This document shows, in pieces, positions 9,021 to 17,179 of a stretch of 46,297 nucleotides of DNA (positions are counted from its first letter, which is position 1; each line of letters starts with the position of its first letter). Both the position numbers and the translations under genes were made by a program. The notes beneath the pieces were generated by a model. It ran no database searches, was not told the origin of the DNA, and saw only the letters and a program-made list of their open reading frames with translations. The stretch spans positions 1 to 46,297 of the forward strand of contig CAZGAH010000032.1 of the NCBI GenBank assembly GCA_964523295.1, in the 5' to 3' direction. The DNA is from CAZGAH01 sp964523295 (lineage in GTDB: Bacteria; Desulfobacterota; Desulfovibrionia; Desulfovibrionales; Desulfovibrionaceae).

Positions 9021-10100
9021 ATGAAATCGCTTACGGCTCTGGATTGGAAGCTCTTTTTCGCCTTGGGAGACAAGACCCTGATGCTCTTTTTCATCGGGGG
9101 CATGGTGCTGCTGTTCCTGCTCTTCGTCCTGCTCCTGGCCCGGCGGACCTATGTTGTTTCCCGTTCGATCAAGGTCATCTGTAAATTTTTCACCACGCAG
9201 GCCATTCGCAACAATCCCGTGCTGCGCAGCCAGTGGGAGAGCTATTCGACGACCTTCATTCACGACATCCACAAGAACTACCGCACCACGCACGACGCAG
9301 CCCTTTTCTTCAACAACGAGACCATCCTGCCCAAGGCGCTCAGACTGCGCTGGTGGATGTTCGCACCGAACATCTTTTTCTTTCTCGGCCTGTGTACGCT
9401 CGTGCTCCAGATCGTCTACGCCTTTGTCGCTTTCGATATCGGCTCGCAGGAAAGCATTCTGGAGAGCGTCAAGATTGGCTTCCTGGCCGTGTGCAACGGG
9501 CTGATCGGCCTGCTGGCCGGGATTTTTCTGACCCTGACCGGATTCGCCTTTGTCCGGGCCATGGTCGCGAGGCTGCAAACCCGGCTGCGCGTCCTGGCGA
9601 ACAAATTGAACTCCCTGTTCAAGATATCCACGCTGGAAGAGCGGCAGCTCACGCTGCAATTTTTCGAAAAATCGCTGCACGATACGTTCCTGCGCCTGCT
9701 GCAGGGCGAGGGCACGGATGCCGTGCCGCCGGCCCGGGTCTCGCGCGAGCTGCTTGGAGCTTTGCGCGTGCAGACAAGCTATCTGGAGCAGATCGCCAAA
9801 AACCTGGCCGCCCGCAAGCCTCAGGAAGAAGTCGTGGACCGGCTGGCCCAGCGCATCGGCGAGACCGTCAGCACGGCGCTACGCAAGAATCTCGAAGAGC
9901 TGCACGCGTCGCTCCAGACCCTGCAACACCATGCAGACAGCCCCGAACAACAACTCTCGCACCAGGACATCACCCGCCTGCTGACGGGCATCCACCAACT
10001 GCTCGCCAAAGCCAACGACAATCTGACGAGCACGCTGCAAAGCCAGCTGGACCGCTTTTCGACAGCGCTCATTGACCATAACAACCGGATCCCGCAATAG
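9021..10100 (+). CDS. Integral membrane protein with C-terminal coiled coil, weakly MotA/TolQ/ExbB-like
   Basis: A 359-residue protein. The ATG at 9021 (MKSLTALDWKLFF) sits behind a purine-rich GGGGGAGAAGG and is preferred over the ATG at 8994. There is a hydrophobic segment near residues 20-42. A second pair follows, at about 112-140 (NIFFFLGLCTLVLQIVYAFVAF) and about 150-180 (IGFLAVCNGLIGLLAGIFLTLTGFAFV). The last 150 residues are helical and charged, probably coiled coil. The order of one early helix, a long cytoplasmic stretch and a later helix pair recalls MotA/TolQ/ExbB proton channels. No MotB/TolR partner is encoded nearby, and I would not assign a function. Confidence 0.6.
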   Translation: MKSLTALDWKLFFALGDKTLMLFFIGGMVLLFLLFVLLLARRTYVVSRSIKVICKFFTTQAIRNNPVLRSQWESYSTTFIHDIHKNYRTTHDAALFFNNETILPKALRLRWWMFAPNIFFFLGLCTLVLQIVYAFVAFDIGSQESILESVKIGFLAVCNGLIGLLAGIFLTLTGFAFVRAMVARLQTRLRVLANKLNSLFKISTLEERQLTLQFFEKSLHDTFLRLLQGEGTDAVPPARVSRELLGALRVQTSYLEQIAKNLAARKPQEEVVDRLAQRIGETVSTALRKNLEELHASLQTLQHHADSPEQQLSHQDITRLLTGIHQLLAKANDNLTSTLQSQLDRFSTALIDHNNRIPQ

Positions 10101-10440
10101 GAGGCGCACCCGGCCCGGCGCCGGGCCGGTATCCGGCACAAATTGTTCAGGCTGATCGATCCGGGGGGGGGCAGCAGAGAGCCGCCTGCCAGATTGCTCC
10201 CTGCGCAAAGGATGGGGGGCGTAGGATGGTCGAGATGCGGCTGGCAGTCCCAGTGTAGGCGGACAATGCGTTCGAGCAGACTGCGCGCAAATAGGGATGA
10301 GAAAAGATCAAGAACTACATATGATAAAAATCATCCGCGAAAAAACTTAATCAAAAGCATAATCAAATAAAATCATGTAAATAAATCACAGATGTAAAAA
10401 AACAGACAGCTTTCGACAAAACACAAGCATATAAATGTGA
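10101..10440. other. Non-coding stretch holding a permease 3'-end relic
   Basis: Read on the minus strand, about 10105-10153 matches the last codons of the permease gene at 44251-45357. LISLNNLCRIPARRRAG is aligned with LIGLNGLRRMLARRRAG, at 42 of 49 bases by eye. The core is a GC palindrome (GGCCCGGCGCCGGGCC) that could also act as a terminator for the upstream membrane protein. The remaining 10160-10440 grades from GC-rich to AT-rich and shows no gene. Confidence 0.45.
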
Positions 10441-12309
10441 TTACTTGGCTTTTATCGATGATTTGAATTCGTTTTTGGATTCGTTAATGCTTTGAACAAT
10501 CTCTTTTTTGAAATCTTCTCGGCTGATTGCCTCTTCGAGCATCAATAACAACTTATCAACTGTAACACCAACAGTAATTGCACCAACAATTCCTCCTATA
10601 GCGGCGCCCACTGCTGTTCCTGCTCCAGGGATGATCGATCCAACGGCAGCTCCAACGGCAGCCCCCCCAGCTGCACCAGCGGCTCCGGCGCCGGCCTTCC
10701 CAGCGATTACCTTGCCCAATGCTTTTGCAGCCATTTTAATAGTGCCCTTGAGCATGATTTTGTTAGCAATTTTTTTAGCGATTATTGCAGACAGAACACC
10801 TCCAGCCAGGGTACCTGTACCAGAGCCAAGCAGTCTTGCATTGAAGGTCAAATGATCTTCGTAATCAGTAAGATTCTGAATAGACTTAACTTTAGTTGTA
10901 ATTTTATATTTTTTAATCGGTTCTTGAATAGCACTTTTTGAAAGTAATTTTTTTACTTTGTTATCAAATTCAATTTCTATTTGTTCATTATTCGAATAAA
11001 ATTCCTGAAGTGCATGAGTGAGACCTTCGAAAGGATTATTCAGCTGCATATGCTCTTCAAATTTTTCTGCAAGATAACTTTCTAATTCATTAAGTAATAA
11101 TTTTGCAATTCGAGAGTATTCACCAGCCAGACTATAATACCAGTCCAAGTAAGAATCAACATTGAGTAACATTTTATCGTATGCACGATCTATTTCCAGC
11201 TCAAACTTTTTATTTTCAAGCTCAATTCGTTGAAAAAATTCTCTTTTATACGATTCAATTGCTTCTAATGTGCCTTCTTTGTATAGCTTGTCTCCAATTT
11301 GCTCAACGCTTGTTGTAACAATACGCTCAATTTTTTTACGAGATTCAGCAATTTGAGGATTATTAGACAATGCAATTTCGAAATAATAAAATAGCGGAAC
11401 GTAAATAAAAATACTAAAGAAAACAAAAACCGCAACAGGAAAAGCCAGAGAAGCCCCCCTGGTTGGCAAATTGATATCGGTGTCAAATGGCAAGAAAATT
11501 CGTTTAAGTTCGCGGATGGGAACAATCAGAAAAGTAAAACAAAGAAAAACGTTATAATATATAAAAACTGAACCCAAAAAAGAAACTGTTAGGTTAATGA
11601 TATCAAAACTTGTAGAAATTTGAGAAATGGTGTAATATTTTAGACCTTCAATAAATGAAGCGTAGTTTGAAATTTCAAATATCAAATCGCTTCCATTAAA
11701 ATTGTGATAAAAACTTCTCTGATGTTCAACTGCATCAGAAAGAGTTTCAAATGATTGCGAGCTGCCAAATATTACAAAAACAAGCAGGGAAATAATGCCC
11801 ATGGTCAATGCACAAAACAATCGAGCCGAAGAAAGAGCAAAAGAAACAGCGATAAAGGTTTTAATTTCTTTGGACAAATATTTAAGTGCAGCCACATAAT
11901 ATAATTTAAAAATTGGAATCGAAATAAGTAATAACATCCATTCTGAAAAGGTATATTTATATAAAACTAACAAAATAAAAACTGAAGAAACAAGAGACCA
12001 TGCCGTCCAAAATATATATCTGATTAAACGACCAGAGCAAAATCTGAAAATAAAACCGCGCGAAGTAAAAATATGCATTAAACGTATTTGCCGTATGGTG
12101 CTGGCGTACATGCTTGCTGCAACCAAAGGAATGGCAAAAATATAGATACAAAGAACGTCAAACCATAAGGAAAATGAAAGAAATGAAATGGATAAAATAA
12201 ATAAAATTAATATGACAAACAGAGAAGAAAAGCAAAATAAACAACCCGGTAAGTTTGCCATTTCCAAGGCTGTGCTTTTTTCTGCTTGATCTGGAATCTG
12301 GTTTTCCAT
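10441..12309 (-). CDS. Multi-pass membrane protein with glycine-zipper C-terminal domain
   Basis: A 622-residue protein. The ATG at 12309 follows GGATGAG; the in-frame TTG just before it is less likely. The N-terminal half has several hydrophobic segments (about 25-60, 80-150, 165-190, 240-275, 290-320). A long charged helical stretch (about 325-500) follows. Then comes an Ala/Gly-rich segment (about 545-600), including the runs AGAAGAAGGAAVGAAVGS and GAGTAVGAAIGGIVGA. This is a glycine-zipper pattern seen in membrane-inserting or oligomerising proteins. The gene is strongly AT-rich and lies downstream of the multi-GTPase array on the same strand, but 320 bases apart with a WYL relic between them. 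The function is unrecognised. A membrane effector for the GTPase system is a reasonable guess, not a demonstrated link. Confidence 0.7.
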   Translation of the reverse strand: MENQIPDQAEKSTALEMANLPGCLFCFSSLFVILILFILSISFLSFSLWFDVLCIYIFAIPLVAASMYASTIRQIRLMHIFTSRGFIFRFCSGRLIRYIFWTAWSLVSSVFILLVLYKYTFSEWMLLLISIPIFKLYYVAALKYLSKEIKTFIAVSFALSSARLFCALTMGIISLLVFVIFGSSQSFETLSDAVEHQRSFYHNFNGSDLIFEISNYASFIEGLKYYTISQISTSFDIINLTVSFLGSVFIYYNVFLCFTFLIVPIRELKRIFLPFDTDINLPTRGASLAFPVAVFVFFSIFIYVPLFYYFEIALSNNPQIAESRKKIERIVTTSVEQIGDKLYKEGTLEAIESYKREFFQRIELENKKFELEIDRAYDKMLLNVDSYLDWYYSLAGEYSRIAKLLLNELESYLAEKFEEHMQLNNPFEGLTHALQEFYSNNEQIEIEFDNKVKKLLSKSAIQEPIKKYKITTKVKSIQNLTDYEDHLTFNARLLGSGTGTLAGGVLSAIIAKKIANKIMLKGTIKMAAKALGKVIAGKAGAGAAGAAGGAAVGAAVGSIIPGAGTAVGAAIGGIVGAITVGVTVDKLLLMLEEAISREDFKKEIVQSINESKNEFKSSIKAK

Positions 12310-12460
12310 CAATTCTCATCCATTGGATTTTAAATTGCGATGAAAAACTATATTAAAAATTGAAACTTAAAATTTAACAAAAAATATATAAAATATTAAG
12401 CAAAGAAAGAATAATAGATGGCAGTTAAAATTAAATACTCTTTTGATTGAATATAAGCAC

Positions 12461-12621
12461 TCACAACTCCCCTTTCTTAACTATCATACCACCTCCCCCT
12501 CAAATTGCCGCCCTCTCCATTCCACCTCTTTTGGCTCCGCTACGCGCACCGTGAACAGGATTGCGTCGTCGCCGTCTTTGGTTATCCGTTGGCTGGGGTG
12601 CCAGAGGGTTTCGCTGACGTA
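12461..12621 (-). pseudogene. Remnant of a WYL regulator 3' end, also a direct repeat of 21227-21387
   Basis: On the minus strand 12485-12621 reads YVSETLWHPSQRITKDG..., continues in frame to GEVV and stops. It is nearly identical to the last 45 or so codons of the intact WYL gene at 21247-22188. The nucleotide match of 12461-12621 with 21227-21387 is ungapped: about 150 of 161 bases, counted by eye. It includes some sequence past the stop. Nothing of the rest of the gene is present: the GTPase stop at 12629 lies 7 bases away. Bases 12310-12460 are AT-rich and hold no gene that I can see. Confidence 0.85.
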
Positions 12622-12628
12622 TTCTTGT

Positions 12629-14179
12629 TTACGGCCTCTTCCATCCGGTCGGCGTCAGCAGATAGCGGCCCGCAGTTTTCAGTTGCTGCAGCACGAGTCG
12701 CCAGTCTTCGTCGTGGCGGAGCGTTTTGAGGCAGCGCAGGTAGCGGACGCGGGCGGCTTCGTCGTATTGGTTCAGGATGGCGGCCCAGAGGGTGTCGTCG
12801 ACGTTGTAGACGCGCTCCGGCGCCAGGCAGACCGGGATGACGGATTCCGGCGGGAGGGCCAGGTCGGTGGCTGCCGCGACGACCGCGGCGGCGATGTTGG
12901 CGGCCTTTCTGTTGTCCGGGTCGCGCAGGTCGTAGGGTGGGGACCACTCGCGCGGCGGGCGCAGGCGGTCGATGTGGGTGAGCACGCCGAGCAGCGGCGG
13001 CGGGCGGCGGGAAAGGTCGGTCATGAACCAGGCCCGGACCTGGTCCAGGCACTCGCGCTCGGGCTGCCGGTCCGGCCGGTTGGCGGCGCTTACCCAGAGT
13101 ATCAGATCGGCCTGCGATACGGCCTTTTGCAGCGAGGTCGGGGAAAACAACGCGGAATCGCAGCCTGGCGGATCGAATATCAAGGCCTCCTCGTGTCCGT
13201 CCCGAAGCAGCCGGTAGGGCGCCAGTGCGTCGGTCGTTCCGGGCAAAGCATCGGTGGCCGCGGTCAGCTGGCCAAAAAGGGCGTTGACGAGGCTGGACTT
13301 GCCGACGTTGGACCGACCGAGCAGCAGGATGCGTAGCGGCTCCTCTGCGGCCGCGCGACTGGCTTGCGCGGCATCGGCCTCCTGTCTGTCCCTGACTGAC
13401 TGCCCGGTCGTCTGCGCCCCGGGCTCCTCGTCGCCGAGAAGAACCTGCCCGCTGTACAACTCGATGGCGTGATAGCCGACCTTGCGGACGTATTCTTGCA
13501 GCAGCCAGCGTTTGACTCTGTCCAGGCCGTGATCCATGATCAGGTTGCCGGCTGCGCGGCGCAGCTCGCTGAACACGGCCGTCTCCGGAAAGATCAGTAC
13601 GCGGCCGATCCGGAACCAGCGTTCGTTCTGCGTATACAGCATCCGCCAGCGATTCAGTTCGCAAAGATTCGCCAGCGTCAGCCGATGGCTGAAGGGCACG
13701 TTGGCGACGATCTCCTGGCGCAACTCGCGGCTGGCCTTCTCGACGATGACCAGCGCGTGCGGCACGGTCAGCTCGAGCAACGGCCGCTCCCGACCGGGAT
13801 AGTAGCAGCGGGCCACGCGTTCGAGGGTGTCGCGTCCAAGCAAGGCCAGGCGCTCGACATCGTCCAGCGGCCACTCGTCCGGCGAAAGCTGCGTGGCCAT
13901 GTTTTCCACCTCGGCCCAACACGCCGCAGCCGAGGGCGGCCAGTTGCCGTCCGGGAGCGTAGCCGGCAGCGCGATGGCGTCCCGTTCGCGCCGGGCCTGC
14001 ACCCGATGCAGCCAATACCCGGCCACTGCGCAGAGCACAAGCGCCAGGCACCAGACACGGCCCCAACCGCCCTGAAGCAGCCAGACAAATCCGAAAACCG
14101 GAAGCGCCACGAGCGGAAGCCCTGCCAGAACGAAGCCCCAAACCCGAAGCAAGCCGTAACGTTTCAGGATGCCAATCAT
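12629..14179 (-). CDS. Membrane-anchored GTPase with a central G domain
   Basis: A 516-residue protein whose ATG at 14179 overlaps the upstream stop (ATGA at 14176-14179), indicating translational coupling. Two membrane helices lie at about 11-34 and 42-58. A helical region of about 220 residues follows, then a G domain: G1 GRSNVGKS (288-295), G3 DPPG (336-339) and G4-like THID (401-404). The protein belongs broadly to TRAFAC/Era-like membrane GTPases, close in layout to the YcjX/YfjP-type group. It is GC-rich, unlike the genes upstream of 15340. With the preceding gene it forms a tandem GTPase pair, a set-up seen where two G proteins dimerise (inference). The exact family is not known to me. 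Confidence 0.8.
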   Translation of the reverse strand: MIGILKRYGLLRVWGFVLAGLPLVALPVFGFVWLLQGGWGRVWCLALVLCAVAGYWLHRVQARRERDAIALPATLPDGNWPPSAAACWAEVENMATQLSPDEWPLDDVERLALLGRDTLERVARCYYPGRERPLLELTVPHALVIVEKASRELRQEIVANVPFSHRLTLANLCELNRWRMLYTQNERWFRIGRVLIFPETAVFSELRRAAGNLIMDHGLDRVKRWLLQEYVRKVGYHAIELYSGQVLLGDEEPGAQTTGQSVRDRQEADAAQASRAAAEEPLRILLLGRSNVGKSSLVNALFGQLTAATDALPGTTDALAPYRLLRDGHEEALIFDPPGCDSALFSPTSLQKAVSQADLILWVSAANRPDRQPERECLDQVRAWFMTDLSRRPPPLLGVLTHIDRLRPPREWSPPYDLRDPDNRKAANIAAAVVAAATDLALPPESVIPVCLAPERVYNVDDTLWAAILNQYDEAARVRYLRCLKTLRHDEDWRLVLQQLKTAGRYLLTPTGWKRP

Positions 14180-15339
14180 GAGGTGGTCATCGATGTTGAA
14201 TGTTTGAGCAGACTGCGCGCGCGTTTGAAAGCCTGGGCGTAGGCTTCGCGCAACGCCTCGGGGTCCGGCGTCTGTCCGCTGCTGACGTGTTCCAGATAGT
14301 AGCAGGCCGCTTTACCGAGCGCGTACGTCACCCCCGCACACCCGGCGGCTCCCCACACCGCGCCGGCAGTCTGTCCCCAGCCCGGAACCAGCTTGACCAG
14401 CTCGCGCCCGACCATGCGCACGCCGTAGCCGAGCAGAAAACCGGATCCCAAGGCTCCGCCAAGTTTTGCCGCGTGTGCTTTCGTCCAGGAAAGCCCGTAT
14501 ATCCTGCCCAGTTCACGGAGAAGACGCCACTGCAAGGCTGGCGCCAGAGCCAGATCGACAACCGGCACAGCGCCGACCAGCCCGGCGGCAACGGAATAGT
14601 ACATGATGTAAGGATGCGCCTTTCGGTACCGTGCATCGCGCTCGTCGGAGTCCCCAAGCAGTCTTTCACGCAGCTGCATGGCTGAAGCGCACTCGATGGT
14701 GTGCCAGAGTGCTTCGAGTCCGTAGTCGTGCGGGCGTATATCATCCTCCGGCAGGGTGAGGTCGACGGGCACCCAGCGCAGAAACCCCTTTCCCGGCAAA
14801 CCGTCCAGGCGTTCGCGCTGGGTCAGCAGCACGCGCGCCAGGGTAGTGGGTACGCGCTTCTCCCATCCATCGTCCTCGAAGGGATACGGGAGCACGTGTT
14901 CATAGTCGGCAGCGCAGACATAATGCAGGCAGGTCTGGGCAACAATGACCGGCCATTCCGGGCGTCGTTTACGCAAGCCGCGAAGCACGTCGTACAAAGC
15001 GTCCTGCGCAACATCGGCCACGCTGACCACAGCAATGACAAGCTGGGCCTGAGCCTCGCAAAACGCAATATCCTCCTCCGGCTCATAGGCCACCTCGCCC
15101 AACCCTTGCGTATCGAGAAACCGGACAACCGGCGCCTGCTCGGGAAAGTCATAAAACCGGGACGACCGCGTACACGGCTGAAACCCATTCCCGATCTCCG
15201 CGTCCGGACTACCGGTCAAGGAACGAATAATAGACGTCTTGCCAGCCTGCGTTTTCCCGAGTAGCCAGACAACCGGCGGGGGATTGGTGGCGATGATTGT
15301 TTGGAGGGGGGTGGGGGAGCGTGAATTCATCAGGCCCAT
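14176..15339 (-). CDS. GTPase with C-terminal DUF697-like hydrophobic domain
   Basis: A 387-residue protein starting at ATG 15339, or ATG 15330; neither has a clear ribosome site. G1 is GKTQAGKT (28-35), G3 is DTQG (76-79), and the G4 position reads AQTCLH (134-139) rather than NKxD. After about residue 230 come hydrophobic Ala/Gly-rich helices: MYYSVAAGLVGAVPVVDLAL, LGGALGSGFLLGYGVRMVG and GAVWGAAGCAGVTYALG. They resemble the membrane-associated DUF697 segments fused to Era-like GTPases. The altered G4 may change guanine specificity. It is the first gene of the GC-rich pair and follows the AT-rich gene at 15372 after 32 bases. Confidence 0.8.
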   Translation of the reverse strand: MGLMNSRSPTPLQTIIATNPPPVVWLLGKTQAGKTSIIRSLTGSPDAEIGNGFQPCTRSSRFYDFPEQAPVVRFLDTQGLGEVAYEPEEDIAFCEAQAQLVIAVVSVADVAQDALYDVLRGLRKRRPEWPVIVAQTCLHYVCAADYEHVLPYPFEDDGWEKRVPTTLARVLLTQRERLDGLPGKGFLRWVPVDLTLPEDDIRPHDYGLEALWHTIECASAMQLRERLLGDSDERDARYRKAHPYIMYYSVAAGLVGAVPVVDLALAPALQWRLLRELGRIYGLSWTKAHAAKLGGALGSGFLLGYGVRMVGRELVKLVPGWGQTAGAVWGAAGCAGVTYALGKAACYYLEHVSSGQTPDPEALREAYAQAFKRARSLLKHSTSMTTS

Positions 15340-15371
15340 AAAGAAAATTGTGAAATTTATAATGTATAAAG

Positions 15372-16118
15372 CTAGTAATTTTTTATATTTGGTCCTAAAA
15401 ATAAATCACGAAGAGATGCCATATTTAATGAGCTTCGTTTAGAATTAGTTTTTTTGAAAAAATGACCATTTGGAGGAGAATTTTTAGGCAAATAATATAT
15501 ATAAGCACTAAAATTTTGCACAATTTCTTTAGAGTAATAAGTAATTGAATTTTCGGTAAACATTGATGAAAACCATGCCAGGTCATAGGGCTTGCACAGT
15601 GAAATGGTGTGCCTACTTTTATCTTTATAATCGCAATATGCATCTCCAAAAATGTTTAAAACTTCACTGTCCGAAAATTCTATGAGAGATGAGTTTGCAG
15701 AATCATCTCTTGATAAAACATCAAGTAAACCAAAGGAAAAATCTAAATTATTTGATAGTTTGTAATACCACGGGATATATTGAGAACGAGTTTCGTAAAA
15801 AGCATATGTGAACTGTGTGAAATATCTTTCAAACAGGTCTACATCCCCAGACTCGCTTGAAAATAAAATATTATACTTTATCGGAGAATTCGATTTATCT
15901 TTTCTTGTTGAATTTACGCATGATAAATAAAAGTAGCTTATATTTATCCCGCATGATTTCTTTATTAACAGCGCGTTCGAAAAAGTAGGGTCTAGAAACT
16001 TAATTAATGAATATTCCTTTAAAAAAGATCTAAAGTTTTTAAAATGATCTAAACTTTCTTTGGAGCCAAACTCATCATAATCTGATGCAAAAAGTCTGGT
16101 TTGAATGGTGACTATCAT
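15372..16118 (-). CDS. Protein of unknown function in the GTPase array
   Basis: A 248-residue protein. I prefer the ATG at 16118 (MIVTIQTRLFASDYDEF) because it has AAAGGA at a good distance and begins just after the stop of the preceding GTPase (16126). A start at 16166 would overlap that gene. It is rich in Phe, Tyr, Ser and Asn, has no membrane helix and no nucleotide-binding motif, and its DNA is strongly AT-rich. I do not recognise a family. Tight coupling to the P-loop gene upstream suggests a dedicated partner, such as a GTPase-associated protein. Confidence 0.6.
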   Translation of the reverse strand: MIVTIQTRLFASDYDEFGSKESLDHFKNFRSFLKEYSLIKFLDPTFSNALLIKKSCGINISYFYLSCVNSTRKDKSNSPIKYNILFSSESGDVDLFERYFTQFTYAFYETRSQYIPWYYKLSNNLDFSFGLLDVLSRDDSANSSLIEFSDSEVLNIFGDAYCDYKDKSRHTISLCKPYDLAWFSSMFTENSITYYSKEIVQNFSAYIYYLPKNSPPNGHFFKKTNSKRSSLNMASLRDLFLGPNIKNY

Positions 16119-16125
16119 TTTAAAA

Positions 16126-17169
16126 TTAAATCCTTTGTGATCGCTTGTAATGGCAATGACTGTCACTGTCGAATTTCAAAAACTCAACTCCCTCGACAAA
16201 GTTTGGAACAAAATTAAACTTTGAAAAAGTTTTAGCCCAAAATCCAGCTTTTTTTTCAGCAGTCTTGGCCATAAATGTTAAAATTTCAAGAAAAATTTCC
16301 TCAGGACCGAAAGGTGCCCAAACATTTTTTTGGGGAGGAATAGAATATCTTGCTTTTAATGAAACAGTTTCATGTTCATTAGGCTCCCATTTCTTATCTG
16401 ATAAATAGCAACAACCTATGGTGTCAACGGGAAAGTACTTACATTCTACATTTTTTATGCTGTTCTTTAAATGATCCAACAAGTCCTTGTAATGCTCCTT
16501 GAACTTACTATGTAGCTCCGCTGCTTTTTCCCGGTCGTTATCTATTTTTATATTGTCATTGTAATATGTTTCACATTTTACGGGAACAAACAAACAAAGG
16601 CCAACTCGATTTTCAACAGCAATGGCCTGCGCCCAAGTCTTTACCATATCTGACGTAGATTTAATTTGAAGCTCTGTATGAATGGACTGGCGTTCATTGG
16701 CACGGGTTGCTTCAACAAGTATAGCAGCATCAACTGGCACAATAAAAATATCTGACGTTTGGTATGGTATTTCGGCTAGCTTTGCTTTATTTGAAACCCA
16801 ACCGCCAGGGAAATCATGGATTTTAATGTCTAAATGAAAAAAATTTTTTGGGTTCCAGATTGATGAGTGATCAGTTTCTTTTAGGCGCAAATCATAAATG
16901 ACATGTTCTGAATCACCTGGAGCTTCTGGAGAAAATTCACCGCTTTTAATGCCCGCGAGTATCAAATCGTGTTTATGGTTCAAACGGAATTCTGTATCGT
17001 TAATTGGTTCAACAATAAGTTGTTTTTTTCGTTTTCCAAAACTTTTTGATCGAGATTTTTCAAAATCGTGAAGCATTGTAGTAATAAGAGTTGTTTTTCC
17101 TACTCTGCTTGGACCAGACATGCAAATTGTGTACGCATCATAAAAAGAAGGCTTCAAAAAATCAAGCAT
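16126..17169 (-). CDS. P-loop GTPase-like protein
   Basis: A 347-residue protein. The ATG at 17169 follows AAGGAG. Walker A is GPSRVGKT (19-26, in ICMSGPSRVGKTTLITTML), and HDFPGGW at 118-124 is a G3/Walker-B-like DxxG. The G4 region (LCLFVPVKCET) does not show NKxD. It therefore resembles the divergent GTPases found with partner proteins in bacterial conflict islands. No membrane segments are seen. It starts 10 bases after the dynamin-like gene ends and runs into the 248-residue gene, so these three look like one AT-rich unit. Specific family membership needs a profile search. Confidence 0.7.
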   Translation of the reverse strand: MLDFLKPSFYDAYTICMSGPSRVGKTTLITTMLHDFEKSRSKSFGKRKKQLIVEPINDTEFRLNHKHDLILAGIKSGEFSPEAPGDSEHVIYDLRLKETDHSSIWNPKNFFHLDIKIHDFPGGWVSNKAKLAEIPYQTSDIFIVPVDAAILVEATRANERQSIHTELQIKSTSDMVKTWAQAIAVENRVGLCLFVPVKCETYYNDNIKIDNDREKAAELHSKFKEHYKDLLDHLKNSIKNVECKYFPVDTIGCCYLSDKKWEPNEHETVSLKARYSIPPQKNVWAPFGPEEIFLEILTFMAKTAEKKAGFWAKTFSKFNFVPNFVEGVEFLKFDSDSHCHYKRSQRI

Positions 17170-17179
17170 AATTCGCTCC

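Noticed and set aside
9021..10100. Zorya defence component ZorA
   Set aside because: Only the broad helix plan fits. There is no MotB-like ZorB, ZorC/D or helicase-nuclease partner nearby, and no conserved ZorA motif that I could confirm.
12443..13336. 297-residue open frame on the plus strand
   Set aside because: It runs antisense through the WYL relic and the GTPase gene, has no ribosome site and a composition typical of GC-rich shadow frames.
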